From Chitinophaga pinensis (GTDB lineage: Bacteria > Bacteroidota > Bacteroidia > UKL13-3): a stretch of 5,974 nt of DNA. The notes under the pieces were generated by a model. That model had not been told where the DNA came from, ran no database searches, and was given only the letters and a program-made list of their open reading frames with translations. The number at the start of each line of letters is the position of its first letter. Position 1 is the stretch's first letter. Shown piece by piece: positions 1-5,974 of this stretch. The position numbers and the translations under genes were made by a program. The stretch spans positions 1 through 5,974 of the forward strand of contig CAMCQX010000113.1 in assembly GCA_945876985.1 (NCBI GenBank), given 5' to 3'.

Positions 1-402
<402 letters not shown>

Positions 403-415
403 AAAAAATTGACAA

Positions 416-1144
416 TTATTCAAAATGTAAACTTATTTGAATAAGCTGCGGATAAACAGATTCGATAGCTTTTGTATAAGGATAAATATCACGGTATAAA
501 GCGCTGCCATATGTTTGGCAAGTTTTTATTTCGGGAGAAAATTTAAAGTATTCAAAATAGATATCCATTCCAATACCAGCTTCCCAACCAAAAGTAATTG
601 GATTCAATGAAACCACAGGATTTTGGTATCCCCTTGTTCTATCTTTTGTACTTCCAAAATCATAACTAAAACGAGGACCAGCCACTACATAAGCTCGGGT
701 GTTTTTTCTTCGTTCCGATTTATATTTTATCAATAATGAAGCATCACAATAAGCTGATTCTACTTTTACAATCTTTTGAGAATTATCAAAATCATAAACC
801 AAATTTCGTTGAACAAATGAAATAACTGGCGCCATTAGGCGAATGTCCCAACATTTTCCTAATCTAAAATTGGTAATAGCACCTAATCCTATTCCAGGAA
901 AGTTAATAACCGAAACATTTCTTAACGAATCTGAGGCCATAAAATCAGGACGAGTTTCCACTTGCATTCTTCCAATATTAGTTGCTAAAGTAAATCCAAA
1001 ATGAATTTTTTGAGCATCGTATTGTGGTAAATTAGGCTGTGCTTTTGCAGCATAGTTATGCATTAAAAAAACAGTTAAAAAACAGGTAAAATACCTGCTA
1101 TAAAATTTAACTAAATTTATTTGTTGGCTATGTAAATTGTACAA
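416..1144 (-). CDS. porT: PorT-type outer-membrane protein of the type IX secretion system
   Basis: PorT (SprT in gliding flavobacteria) is an outer-membrane beta-barrel protein needed for type IX secretion in Bacteroidota. With the frame opened at the TTG at 1144 the product has 242 residues. A hydrophobic stretch (about residues 18-31) ends in AAKA-Q, a plausible signal peptidase I site between A35 and Q36. The mature start, NLPQYDAQKIHFGFTLATN (residues 38-56), is the characteristic PorT opening. The rest alternates short hydrophobic/aromatic strands as in a small barrel and ends SLHFE. Its position directly after ubiE is the usual one for porT in this phylum and supports the call. The start is a problem: there is no ATG before M28 (1063), which would delete most of the signal peptide. 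The only standard alternative is the TTG at 1144, overlapping ubiE by 28 bases. The rare ATA at 1120 would give an N-terminus of more natural length. A generic porin-family barrel is the fallback call. Confidence 0.85.
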   Translation of the reverse strand: MYNLHSQQINLVKFYSRYFTCFLTVFLMHNYAAKAQPNLPQYDAQKIHFGFTLATNIGRMQVETRPDFMASDSLRNVSVINFPGIGLGAITNFRLGKCWDIRLMAPVISFVQRNLVYDFDNSQKIVKVESAYCDASLLIKYKSERRKNTRAYVVAGPRFSYDFGSTKDRTRGYQNPVVSLNPITFGWEAGIGMDIYFEYFKFSPEIKTCQTYGSALYRDIYPYTKAIESVYPQLIQISLHFE

Positions 1145-1848
1145 GTTCCGAATGTTAATGGCTGAACAATAATATTGCTAAAACCGCAATTACGCAAGTG
1201 TTTTGCAAATTCATCTCCCTCAGGGAAATATTTTACACTTTCTGGTAAGTAATTATAAGCATTTCCGCTTTTTTTGTTTACCAAACGTGATATAGTTGGT
1301 AAAATGAATTCAAAGTAAAAACCAAAAATTTGTTTGATGGGAAAAGCTTTTGGATTAGAAAATTCTAAAACCACTAACTTTCCTCCTATTTTTAAAACCC
1401 TATTTATTTCAGTAAGACCTTTATCCAAGTTTTCAAAATTTCTTACACCAAAACTTACTGTTACTGCATCAAAATAATTAGTATCAAAGGTTAGGTTCTC
1501 ACTGTCGCCCTTAACCATTTCTATTTTATTGGTTAAGTTAGCTTTAGCAATCTTGATTCGTCCTACTGCAAGCATTTGTTCCGATAAATCTAAACCAATA
1601 ATTTTAGCGGGATTCAGTTGTTTGTTAATTTCTAAAGCTAAATCGGCAGTACCAGTTGCCACGTCTAAAACAATTTGTGGATGAATACTTTTTAAATGAG
1701 CAATTGCTTTTTTACGCCAAATTGTATCAATTCTAAGTGACAAAAAACGATTTAAAAAATCATAGCTAGCAGCCACGTTATCAAACATTTCTTCTACTTG
1801 TTCCTTTTTTGATTTACTAGAATGATAATCAGGTTTTACTATTTTCAT
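1117..1848 (-). CDS. ubiE: Demethylmenaquinone C-methyltransferase (UbiE/MenG)
   Basis: This enzyme uses S-adenosylmethionine to methylate demethylmenaquinone, the last step of menaquinone synthesis; Bacteroidota respire with menaquinone. The product is 243 residues from the ATG at 1848, the usual family length. The frame stays open to a TTG at 1869, but family members begin with the MKIVKP-like segment, so ATG is preferred. Visible blocks are KKEQVEEMFDNVAASYDFLN (14-33), the first UbiE signature region YDFLNRFLS...W (29-44), SAM motif I VLDVATGTADL (60-70), the acidic GLDLS (85-89), GDSENL (114-119), VSFGVRNFE (131-139), the second signature RVLKIGGKLVVLEFS, and YNYLPESVKYFPEG near the C-terminus. 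It starts 23 bases after the upstream small gene and runs into porT. No key motif is missing. Confidence 0.96.
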   Translation of the reverse strand: MKIVKPDYHSSKSKKEQVEEMFDNVAASYDFLNRFLSLRIDTIWRKKAIAHLKSIHPQIVLDVATGTADLALEINKQLNPAKIIGLDLSEQMLAVGRIKIAKANLTNKIEMVKGDSENLTFDTNYFDAVTVSFGVRNFENLDKGLTEINRVLKIGGKLVVLEFSNPKAFPIKQIFGFYFEFILPTISRLVNKKSGNAYNYLPESVKYFPEGDEFAKHLRNCGFSNIIVQPLTFGTCTIYIANK

Positions 1849-1871
1849 GTTTTTAAATTGCGTTCGCAATA

Positions 1872-2114
1872 TTAACTAATTGAATTACGAACACGTTGAA
1901 AAAATTCACGTAAGGCAGTTGATTTATCTTTGTTCTCTAATTTTACCCTTTCTAATACATCAATTGCGCCTAAAATATGAGTTAGTTGTTCACCTTCATC
2001 GTTGCCTTCTACCTCAATGGCTATTGGCTTTTCGTCTAATAAATTTTGTTCTGCTAATTGTAATTCATCTATTGAATAGGTTTCAACTAAATGTTTTATA
2101 ACGGGTAATTTCAT
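1872..2114 (-). CDS. Small conserved protein resembling the DUF6952 family
   Basis: This is an 80-residue soluble protein with no signal peptide or membrane segment. The opening MKLPVIKHL and the central pattern of acidic residues followed by a helical LTHILGAIDVLE segment (about 44-55) resemble, from memory, the small Bacteroidota family DUF6952, often found beside a thioredoxin gene. Its function is unknown. The sequence is mostly charged and probably helical, with a paired-helix look (DELQLAEQNLLDE at 16-28, and STALREFFQRVRNS at 65-78), and it has no cysteines. The ATG at 2114 follows an A-rich leader typical of Bacteroidota starts. It lies 31 bases after the thioredoxin gene and 23 before ubiE, so co-expression is likely. 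That the gene is real is well supported by its tight packing; the family name is less certain. Confidence 0.8.
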   Translation of the reverse strand: MKLPVIKHLVETYSIDELQLAEQNLLDEKPIAIEVEGNDEGEQLTHILGAIDVLERVKLENKDKSTALREFFQRVRNSIS

Positions 2115-2145
2115 TTTTTAATTTTTTAAATAAATAAGGAATGAA

Positions 2146-2460
2146 TTACAATAATAATCCAATCATTTTCTCAACACCTTCTTCTTTTGCTGTAGTATCG
2201 GCCGAAAGCACCTCCCCGTTTTTTACCACCACAAAATATGGTAAATTACTTACACCACCAAATTTTCTGGCTTCAGGATTTTCTTCAGCATTGATATCCA
2301 AAAACAATATATCGCTGTATGCCTCATTATTGGAAATTTTAGAAAATTTTGGTGCAAATAAGCGGCATGAACCACACCAGTTTGCAAAGTATTTTATAAC
2401 TACTTTAGAATTATTTTTAATTAAATCATCAAATTCAGCGTCAGTTGCTTTTGTTACCAT
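2146..2460 (-). CDS. Small thioredoxin-family protein
   Basis: This is a 104-residue single-domain thioredoxin, the usual size for a cytoplasmic member, with no signal peptide. The active site is WCGSC (residues 28-32), with C29 as the predicted nucleophile. VVIKYFANW precedes it, as in the family's central beta-strand, and APKFSKI follows. The cis-proline loop is SNLPYF with P74, followed by VVVKNGEV (77-84). The dipeptide GS between the cysteines differs from GP in classical thioredoxin 1, which may shift the redox potential, and the protein is likely a specialised thiol oxidoreductase or reductase rather than the main thioredoxin; this is inference. It is the first gene of the minus-strand run. 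The ATG at 2460 follows a long A-run (minus strand) with no Shine-Dalgarno motif. Partner proteins cannot be named from sequence. Confidence 0.93.
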   Translation of the reverse strand: MVTKATDAEFDDLIKNNSKVVIKYFANWCGSCRLFAPKFSKISNNEAYSDILFLDINAEENPEARKFGGVSNLPYFVVVKNGEVLSADTTAKEEGVEKMIGLLL

Positions 2461-2479
2461 GTTTTTTTTTTTACGTTTT

Positions 2480-2510
2480 CAAATATTCATTTATAAAAAG
2501 TATAATCAAA
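2480..2510 (-). promoter_or_regulatory. Candidate proximal promoter of the thioredoxin-ubiE-porT operon
   Basis: On the minus strand, TTTG (2510-2507) is followed 19 bases later by AATATTTG (2487-2480), one mismatch from the Bacteroidota -7 element TAnnTTTG. Spacing fits the known 17-23 range. Transcription would start near 2475 and give a leader of about 15 bases. The call rests on motif and spacing alone in very AT-rich DNA. Confidence 0.5.
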
Positions 2511-2587
2511 TTACTTTTTATATAATTATAAACAGTAAAACGTAAAATATTGTTTCAATTAAAAAAAATGCGAAATAATCCTATATT

Positions 2588-2617
2588 CAAATATATAGTT
2601 AAAACACTATTTATCAA
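2588..2617 (-). promoter_or_regulatory. Candidate distal promoter of the thioredoxin-ubiE-porT operon
   Basis: On the minus strand, TTG (2617-2615) is followed after 19 bases by TATATTTG (2595-2588), a perfect match to TAnnTTTG. It would give a leader of about 120 bases before the thioredoxin ATG. It is the better motif but the worse distance of the two candidates; both could be used. Confidence 0.45.
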
Positions 2618-2636
2618 TATAATAATAAAAAAATGT

Positions 2637-2666
2637 TTTGTTTTTTAATGCAAAATAATATATTTG
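2637..2666 (+). promoter_or_regulatory. Promoter of the SRPBCC gene, Bacteroidota type
   Basis: TTTG (2637-2640) and TATATTTG (2659-2666) are separated by 18 bases. Both elements match the primary-sigma consensus of Bacteroidota exactly and the spacing is in range. A start near 2672 leaves a leader of roughly 17 bases before the ATG at 2689. This is the most convincing promoter in the window. Confidence 0.65.
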
Positions 2667-2688
2667 ATTATATCAATTTTTAAAAACC

Positions 2689-3219
2689 ATGAAAACATTA
2701 AAATCATTTCTTATAGTCATAGCAATTATATTTATAGCATTATGGTTAGGTTCTTTTGCATTAAATGAAAAATGGCATTATGAAAAATCAATTTCAGTGA
2801 ACGCCACTCCCGATAAAATTTATCAATTAACTACAGATTTAAAAAACTGGGAAAAGTGGAGTCCGTGGTTTGGTTTAGATACCAATGCAAAATGGATATT
2901 TAGCGATACAACATTTGGTGTAGGAGCCTGGTATACTTGGAGTAGTGAAAAAAGAAAAGTAGGAAAAGGGAAAATTACAATCATAGAAGCCATAGAAAAC
3001 CAATCGAATAAATATAAATTGGAGTTTGAGGGAATGGATGCCAATACTGCAGGATTTATATTAGAACCAGAAGGCGATTTTAGTACAAAAGTTACTTGGA
3101 CTTTAGATGGAGAAAATAAAGGTATGTCAAAATGGTTTGGTGTTGTAATTGGAGTATTTATGAGTGAAGATTACGAGAATGGATTGAAAAATATTAAACA
3201 AAATTGTGAAAATAAATAA
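2689..3219 (+). CDS. Membrane-anchored SRPBCC (START-like, polyketide cyclase type) protein
   Basis: The product has 176 residues. Residues 5-25 form one hydrophobic helix after MKTLK, so it is either an N-terminal inner-membrane anchor or an uncleaved signal; the AxA-type cleavage site is not obvious. From about residue 30 it follows the SRPBCC plan: EKSISVNATPDKIYQLTTDL (32-51), the typical opening of the Polyketide_cyc2 group, then NWEKWSPW (53-60), then strands through GKGKITI and KYKLEF to FSTKVTWTLDG. It ends in a long helix with EDYENGLKNIKQ, the usual ending. The fold encloses a hydrophobic cavity that binds lipids or other small hydrophobic molecules, but neither ligand nor reaction can be inferred. 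The protein probably faces the periplasm. It has its own promoter and is divergent from the thioredoxin operon; a 134-base gap separates it from prc. Confidence 0.9.
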   Translation: MKTLKSFLIVIAIIFIALWLGSFALNEKWHYEKSISVNATPDKIYQLTTDLKNWEKWSPWFGLDTNAKWIFSDTTFGVGAWYTWSSEKRKVGKGKITIIEAIENQSNKYKLEFEGMDANTAGFILEPEGDFSTKVTWTLDGENKGMSKWFGVVIGVFMSEDYENGLKNIKQNCENK

Positions 3220-3284
3220 ATCCAAAAAGTAATTCGTTTTTAAAACAAAACTTATTAGCTGATAATTATTTAAAACTTCCTTTT

Positions 3285-3307
3285 AAAAAATTAAAGAATT
3301 TTTTTTT
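3285..3307 (+). terminator. Weak all-A/T hairpin with T-run after the SRPBCC gene
   Basis: AAAAAATT (3285-3292), loop AAAG, then AATTTTTT (3297-3304) can form an 8-bp stem running into further Ts to 3307. With no G or C pairs the stem is weak. It could attenuate transcription between the SRPBCC gene and prc, or be a by-product of base composition. Confidence 0.25.
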
Positions 3308-3329
3308 ATAAATATATGTTGTTTTTTTA

Positions 3330-3356
3330 TTGCAAGCATGCTTATTTGCAAGCATG
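3330..3356 (+). repeat. 11-bp direct repeat and hairpin over the prc start codon
   Basis: TTGCAAGCATG occurs at 3330-3340 and again at 3346-3356, 16 bases apart; the second copy ends with the prc ATG (3354-3356). Within it, CATGCTT (3337-3343) and AAGCATG (3350-3356) can pair as a 7-bp stem around the 6-base loop ATTTGC, which would bury the start codon. AAGCATGCTT (3334-3343) is also a perfect palindrome. The pairing is seen in the sequence; any effect on translation or as a protein-binding site is inference. Confidence 0.6.
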
Positions 3357-5381
3357 ATAAAAAAGATAATCTTTTCAATTGCAGTATTATTTAGTTTAAT
3401 AAGTCAATTAAAAGCCAACGATTCCACCAAAATAGTTCTAAAAACCTTCAATCCTGAACCATACCAAGGTGAATTATTTAAATTAATTGGTCAGGTAATT
3501 ACCAATTTACACTACCGCAAAATTCCTATTGACAACAAACTTTCAGAAGAACTTTTAAGCAATTATATCAAGCATCTAGATCCTTTGCATTTGTATTTTA
3601 TTCAAGCCGATATTACTGAATTTGATAAATATAAATACAGCTTAGACGATGATTTATTGAATGGAAATGCAAACCCAGGTTTTGAAATTTACAACATGTA
3701 TCAAAGCAGGTTAGAAGAAAGAATTAACTATGCTTTTGATTTACTAAAAACGGAAATGAGTTTTGATAATCAAGATTCATTTTTATACAAAAGAGAGGAT
3801 GTGAATTTCACAAATTCAATAGGTGAGCTTGATAAACTTTGGTTAAATAAAGTAAAATATGAAGTTTTGTCTTTAAAATCGGATGGTAAAGATTATAAAA
3901 CTTGTGCTGAAATAGTAAGAAAACGGTACTATAATTTATACAAGCAATTAAGTAAAACAAAAACTGTTGATGTTTTTAGTTTTTATGCCAATGCCTTAAC
4001 AGAAATTACTGATCCACATACCAATTATATGGCGCCAAGAGAAGCTGATGATTTTACAACTAAAATGAGTTTAAGTTTGGAAGGAATTGGTGCTACACTT
4101 CAAACCGATAACGAATACACCAAAATTACTTCTTTGGTAAAAGGTGGACCAGCCGAAAAAAGTAAATTATTGGCTGTTAACGATAAAATAGCCTCGGTAG
4201 GGCAAGGAAAAGAAGGTGAAATGGTAAATGTGTTGGATTGGCGAATAGATGATGTAGTAGGTTTAATTAGAGGAAAAAAAGGAACCATTGTTCGTCTAGA
4301 AATTGTGTCGGCAGACATTACCATAAAGAAAAATAAAATCATAGAAATAGTAAGAGACAAAATAGTTTTAGAAGATCAAGCATCGAAAAGTACCATTAAG
4401 GAAATTAAAAAAGATGGTAAAAAATATAAAATTGGCACCATTGATATTCCTACTTTTTACCTTGATTTTGCTAGGGCTGCTGCTGGTGAAAAAGATTATA
4501 AAAGTACTACCCGTGATGTAAGAAGAATTATTGGTGAATTTAAAAATGAAAAAGTAGATGCCATTGTTATTGATTTAAGAAATAATGGTGGTGGATCATT
4601 GACTGAAGCCATTGATTTAACTGGTTTATTTATTACTACAGGTCCCGTTGTTCAAGTGAAGGATGCAAATGGAATTGTTAAATCGGAAAATGACAGAGAC
4701 GAAGAAATTCTTTGGAGTGGACCAGTGGAAGTAATCGTAAACAGATTTAGTGCAAGTGCAAGTGAAATATTTGCAGCTGCCATGCAAGATTATGGCAGGG
4801 CATTAATTATTGGTGAACAAACTTATGGCAAAGGAACAGTTCAAAACATGGCCAACTTAGACCAATATATGCAATATGGTGATAAGAAAATGGGGCAAGT
4901 AAAAATTACTCTTGCTAAGTTTTACCGCATCAGCGGTGGAAGTACTCAACACAGAGGTGTAATTCCTGATATTGAATTTCCAAGTATTTTTGCTAGCAAA
5001 GAATTTGGTGAGGATGCCAGCAAATACTCACTTCCTTACGATAGTATTAACCCTGATTCGTATGCTAAAAATGTAAATTTTGGCAATAATTTAAATCAAG
5101 TTTCTTTACTGCATAGCAATAGAATGGATAGAAATCCTGAATATAAATATTTGTTAGAAGAAATTGAATCAGTAAAAAAAGCTGAATTAGACAATTACAT
5201 TTCAGTAAATGAAACCACCTATAAAAAAGAATTGACAGAAACAGAAGCCAAAAACAAAGCTAGAAAAGAAGCCCGTGAAAAAGCAAAAGCTAGTTTGGGT
5301 AAAAATGCTACCAATGCTGATTTAATTTTAGATGAAGCAATTGAATTAATTACCGATAAAATGGTGCTTGACAAGAAATAG
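3354..5381 (+). CDS. prc: Periplasmic tail-specific protease (Prc/CtpA, peptidase family S41)
   Basis: This serine endopeptidase with a Ser-Lys dyad cleaves periplasmic proteins from their C-terminal tails. The product is 675 residues from ATG 3354, against 682 in E. coli Prc. MIKKIIFSIAVLFSLISQLKA is a good signal peptide, which a start at the in-frame TTG 3330 would spoil. Order: N-terminal helical region (about 22-235, with DPHTNYMAPRE at 220-230), PDZ domain opening LEGIGA (242-247) and running to about 325, S41 core with DLRNNGGGSLTEA (oxyanion-hole glycines around 412-414), FSASASEIF with predicted nucleophile S468, D479 in MQDYG, and K493 in YGKGTVQ. The 11- and 25-residue spacings from S468 equal those of S452, D463 and K477 in E. 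coli Prc. The C-terminal part (about 520-675) is the charged helical extension of the long Prc group, rich in Lys/Glu/Ala around 622-655. All catalytic residues are present. No Bacteroidota -7 motif lies in the 134 bases upstream, so it may depend on the SRPBCC promoter. Substrates are unknown. Confidence 0.96.
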   Translation: MIKKIIFSIAVLFSLISQLKANDSTKIVLKTFNPEPYQGELFKLIGQVITNLHYRKIPIDNKLSEELLSNYIKHLDPLHLYFIQADITEFDKYKYSLDDDLLNGNANPGFEIYNMYQSRLEERINYAFDLLKTEMSFDNQDSFLYKREDVNFTNSIGELDKLWLNKVKYEVLSLKSDGKDYKTCAEIVRKRYYNLYKQLSKTKTVDVFSFYANALTEITDPHTNYMAPREADDFTTKMSLSLEGIGATLQTDNEYTKITSLVKGGPAEKSKLLAVNDKIASVGQGKEGEMVNVLDWRIDDVVGLIRGKKGTIVRLEIVSADITIKKNKIIEIVRDKIVLEDQASKSTIKEIKKDGKKYKIGTIDIPTFYLDFARAAAGEKDYKSTTRDVRRIIGEFKNEKVDAIVIDLRNNGGGSLTEAIDLTGLFITTGPVVQVKDANGIVKSENDRDEEILWSGPVEVIVNRFSASASEIFAAAMQDYGRALIIGEQTYGKGTVQNMANLDQYMQYGDKKMGQVKITLAKFYRISGGSTQHRGVIPDIEFPSIFASKEFGEDASKYSLPYDSINPDSYAKNVNFGNNLNQVSLLHSNRMDRNPEYKYLLEEIESVKKAELDNYISVNETTYKKELTETEAKNKARKEAREKAKASLGKNATNADLILDEAIELITDKMVLDKK

Positions 5382-5465
5382 GTTGATTGGTGTTTATGTG
5401 TTAATGTGTTTATGTGAAAAATAATCAACTAGGTAACCTCCCAACACATCGGGAAACCAATCAAC
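5382..5465. repeat. Imperfect palindromic intergenic element after prc
   Basis: GTTGATTGG (5382-5390) is exactly mirrored by CCAATCAAC (5457-5465). Inside, ATGTGTT (5396-5402, again at 5404-5410) is mirrored by AACACAT (5443-5449), so the 84 bases can fold into a nested hairpin. AATCAACTA also occurs twice directly (5423-5431 and 5459-5467). The element begins one base after the prc stop. The layout resembles a small non-coding dispersed repeat (REP/MITE-like), but copy number elsewhere cannot be seen here. It could also help terminate prc transcription, though no T-tract follows. Confidence 0.5.
5390..5416 (+). repeat. Two copies of GTGTTTATGTG
   Basis: The 11-base word GTGTTTATGTG is at 5390-5400 and 5406-5416 with TTAAT between. 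It lies in the left arm of the larger palindromic element and gives it two alternative pairing registers with AACACAT at 5443-5449. Confidence 0.6.
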
Positions 5466-5499
5466 TAAGTACTAAGTACTATGTACTAAAAACTAAAAA
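5465..5499 (+). repeat. 7-bp tandem repeat array (CTAAGTA type)
   Basis: Five units in a row: CTAAGTA twice, CTATGTA, then CTAAAAA twice. The array begins at the right end of the palindromic element and ends where a coding remnant begins. Within it GTAC recurs at 7-base spacing. From memory, arrays of the form GTACTAAGTAC are common between genes in Bacteroidota; this was not checked. It is too short and has no spacers, so it is not CRISPR. Confidence 0.75.
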
Positions 5500-5592
5500 A
5501 AAATTGAAGCAGAAGATGAAAACCTAATAGAAATGCAGCAATTTGGATGGCAAGCCATTTTAAATAAATTCAAAAAATATGCTGAAATGTAA
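5497..5592 (+). pseudogene. C-terminal remnant of a second SRPBCC/AHSA1-like gene
   Basis: After an in-frame TAA at 5494, the frame reads about 31 codons to TAA 5590, including EDENLIEMQQFGWQAILNKF and ending KKYAEM. A Trp-containing GWxxxLxxFKKY helix just before the stop is the usual last helix of AHSA1/SRPBCC proteins. The rest of such a domain (over 100 residues) is absent, and upstream sequence becomes the tandem repeat, so this looks like the surviving 3' end of a deleted gene. An ATG at 5533 could start a 19-residue peptide, but nothing supports its translation. It is not similar in sequence to the intact SRPBCC gene at 2689, so a local duplication is unlikely. Confidence 0.6.
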
Positions 5593-5608
5593 TTTACAAT
5601 CAACATAA

Positions 5609-5646
5609 AAAAGCTCTTAAATAATTATTTAGGAGCTTTTCTTTTA
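5609..5646 (+). terminator. Strong Rho-independent terminator, probably bidirectional
   Basis: A 14-bp stem pairs 5609-5622 with 5627-5640 around the loop AATT. It has AAAAGCTC on the left and GAGCTTTT on the right, with a single T-G wobble pair at 5617/5632. It continues into CTTTTAT on the plus strand and, on the minus strand, a matching run of Ts. It lies 16 bases after the stop of the coding remnant, so it was probably that gene's own terminator and may now end prc transcripts. Confidence 0.85.
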
Positions 5647-5759
5647 TATTGACTTCATCAAATCGTATTTAATTTTTAAAACATTTATTAGTTATCAAAA
5701 CTATATTTATGAGTTTAAGGAATAATTAAACATATTGCAGCCTAATATTTAATTACTGA

Positions 5760-5974
5760 ATGCAACCCAAAAAACATGTTTCCACTATCAATCCTTTACA
5801 AGATATGCTACTCATTAATAAACCAATAGGTTGGAGCAGTTTTCAGGTAGTAAACAAATTACGTTATGCCATTACTCGGTTTCATAAAGAATCGTTGGTA
5901 GAAAGTAACGGACAAAAACGTAAAATTAAAGTTGGGCATGCAGGTACTTTAGATCCTTTGGCTACTGGATTACT
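5760..5974 (+). CDS. truB: tRNA pseudouridine(55) synthase, N-terminal 71 residues (runs off the window)
   Basis: TruB converts uridine 55 in the T-loop of most tRNAs to pseudouridine in the cytoplasm. LLINKPIGWSSFQVVNKLR (17-35) is the family's first block. KVGHAGTLDPLATGLL (57-72, the last codon cut) carries the catalytic aspartate, D65. The ATG at 5760 follows an in-frame TGA immediately upstream, so no longer start exists; M16 at 5805 is a possible shorter start, which would bring the product closer to family members beginning just before the LLINKP block. The stretch between the two blocks (about 36-56, rich in Lys, Glu and Ser) is longer than in E. coli TruB. No clear TAnnTTTG promoter was found in the preceding 113 bases; TATATTTA at 5702-5709 is one mismatch off but lacks a -33 partner. 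Confidence 0.97.
   Translation, partial: MQPKKHVSTINPLQDMLLINKPIGWSSFQVVNKLRYAITRFHKESLVESNGQKRKIKVGHAGTLDPLATGL

Noticed and set aside
1849..1869. Longer ubiE start at TTG 1869 adding seven residues
   Set aside because: ATG 1848 gives the usual family N-terminus and avoids reading into the stop of the upstream gene.
2141..2545. Plus-strand open frame of 134 codons over the thioredoxin gene
   Set aside because: Low-complexity, no family features, antisense to a clear thioredoxin; a shadow frame. The same applies to frames at 1880-2101 (+), 2823-3044 (-), 4100-4360 (-) and 5219-5428 (-).
3251..3264. TTATTAGCTGATAA as a hairpin terminator after the SRPBCC gene
   Set aside because: Only a 5-bp stem including a wobble pair and no U-tract directly after it.
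3330..3353. Longer prc start at TTG 3330 adding eight residues
   Set aside because: It would place MQACLFAS before an already complete signal peptide that starts at ATG 3354; the extra codons are just the first repeat copy.
5465..5499. Possible CRISPR-like array
   Set aside because: Units are 7 bp, contiguous, with no spacers and no cas genes nearby.
5702..5709. TATATTTA as a -7 element for truB
   Set aside because: One mismatch to TAnnTTTG and no TTG at the required distance upstream; too common by chance in this AT-rich DNA.

Overview
The window is an AT-rich piece of a Bacteroidota chromosome. The evidence is a PorT-type component of the type IX secretion system, which is confined to that phylum, directly downstream of a menaquinone-type UbiE/MenG methyltransferase. 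It also holds a tail-specific protease with a typical Bacteroidota architecture, A-rich leaders with no Shine-Dalgarno motif, and three matches to the Bacteroidota promoter (TTG/TTTG at -33, TAnnTTTG at -7). I cannot place it more finely than phylum.

Left half (1-2460, minus strand). Read from 2460 downwards, five genes lie close together in one direction: a small thioredoxin, an 80-residue protein resembling the DUF6952 family, ubiE/menE-type methyltransferase (ubiE/menG), porT, and the N-terminal third of tgt (cut by the window edge). Gaps are 31 and 23 bases, then a ubiE/porT overlap or abutment that depends on an unclear porT start, then 55 bases. They look like one operon mixing thiol redox, menaquinone synthesis, protein secretion and tRNA queuosine modification. 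I saw no hairpin terminator between them.

Middle (2461-2688). This divergent, very AT-rich intergenic region carries two candidate minus-strand promoters for the thioredoxin operon and one very good plus-strand promoter.

Right half (2689-5974, plus strand). A membrane-anchored SRPBCC (START-like) protein is followed by a full-length periplasmic tail-specific protease (Prc/CtpA, family S41) with all catalytic residues present. Its start codon sits in an 11-bp direct repeat that can also form a small hairpin. The 378 bases after it (5382-5759) hold no intact gene. They contain an imperfect palindromic element, a 7-bp tandem repeat array, a roughly 31-codon C-terminal remnant of a second SRPBCC/AHSA1-like gene fused to that array, and a strong bidirectional hairpin terminator. 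From 5647 to 5759 I see nothing beyond AT-rich spacer. The window ends in the first 71 codons of truB, including the catalytic Asp motif.

Most of the window is ordinary housekeeping and secretion sequence. I did not find a convincing new biological system. The points most worth a second look are the non-ATG porT start overlapping ubiE, the repeat/hairpin over the prc start, and the repeat-plus-gene-remnant junction downstream of prc.
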